NCBI GenBank assembly: GCA_029168955.1
Contig: JAPDOI010001436.1
Span: 116,802-180,801 of the forward strand
Reading direction: 5' to 3'
DNA: 64,000 nucleotides
Source: Aplectana chamaeleonis
Lineage: Eukaryota; Nematoda; Chromadorea; Rhabditida; Cosmocercidae
The position numbers were made by a program, and so were the translations under genes. The notes beneath the pieces are model-generated. The model saw only the letters and a list, made by a program, of their open reading frames with translations, ran no database searches and was not told the DNA's origin. Shown one piece after another: positions 63,646 to 64,000 of the stretch (position 1 is its first letter; every line of letters starts with the position of its first letter).

Positions 63646-64000
63646 TTAATTGCACAGGATAAGTCGCAAGTAACTTAAATTGGAGAAGAGGCATTGTCCG
63701 CTCTGAATTTAGATACGATGCACTCTCGGGGTCAGGCTTAGGAATGGAGTTTCTGTCGGGTAAATTGCCCAAGTTTGAGGTACCTATCCTAACATAACAA
63801 GGAAGGCCCCGCACGTCGCTTCTCGTGTAGCGTGTGGTCTGGGACGCATGGGGACGGTCTGCGTCGCGTGATGGCCATCCATGAAAAATATAAAACGTAA
63901 CGTTGGCATATAACAAAAGTGTATTTTGAATGTAATGATGAATTTTAAGTCACTTTGTAACATCCAAGTAAGCTACTCTCATACTACGAAAAGCTTGTTT
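63646..64000. other. No gene recognised
   Basis: AT-rich sequence to the window edge with one featureless minus-strand frame (63,641-63,916). Confidence 0.5.

Overview
The window looks like repeat-dominated intergenic or subtelomere-like DNA from a nematode, most plausibly a strongylid (hookworm-type) worm. That placement is an inference from the RTE-clade non-LTR elements, the BEL/Pao-like LTR fragment with a tRNA-Pro-like primer site, the abundance of MITEs, short-intron-style splice signals and (TA)n tracts. No rRNA gene, confident tRNA gene, operon or bacterial-style gene is present, and I see no intact host protein-coding gene. Almost every long open frame lies in a tandem repeat or in a decayed transposon.

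Layout. 1-1,000: an old repeat split by a TA-target MITE, then the C-terminus of a non-LTR ORF2. 2.0-4.7 kb: a hAT-like element with a Harbinger-type MITE nested in it. 5.2-6.3 kb: two small hAT MITEs. 6.47-7.46 kb: first copy of a duplicated repeat, expanded by (TA)n; the second copy is at 19.07-20.28 kb. 8.60-8.83 kb: a long-TIR foldback MITE. 9.41-17.60 kb: an 8.2-kb hAT-like composite bounded by a perfect 8-bp target duplication, with a 43-bp tandem array inside each end and several other elements nested inside, one of them nested two levels deep. 21.4-22.65 kb: a gag-like frame, primer site and LTR of a BEL/Pao-like element (minus strand). 22.88-26.25 kb: an RTE element (minus) embedded in (TA)n. 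27.9-34.5 kb: a 6.6-kb minisatellite (21-bp base unit, 42-bp dimer, about 0.9-1.2-kb higher-order unit). 34.8-42 kb: AT-rich hAT-end-like repeats, CAGCCGGTAA repeats and TTAA-target MITEs. 47.7-49.45 kb: two back-to-back TTAA elements, one carrying an 812-bp palindrome with exon-like arms. 53.3-59.0 kb: more TTAA, TA and TAA-target elements. 60.2-63.65 kb: a second RTE copy on the plus strand.

How the parts relate. Several paralogous empty sites occur inside the window itself, so target duplications can be read directly: TTAA for the AGGCAGTG family (filled 19,084-19,519, empty at about 6,472) and TA for the CTGTGCTT family (filled 222-500, empty at about 20,795). The hAT-like families share a plan: 8-bp target duplications, TIRs starting CAGGG/TAGGG or TATAC, and a family-specific short word repeated just inside the ends (TTCCGA, CGGAAA, CGGAT, TCGAATATTCG, CAGCCGG, CGGACTCAG).

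Limits. Frame breaks by single-base indels are very common in both RTE copies and in parts of the minisatellite, so some may be long-read consensus errors rather than biology. Coordinates of degenerate element ends are approximate. The few candidate host exons (about 1.35-1.74, 35.5, 41.3 and 52.1 kb) are weak.
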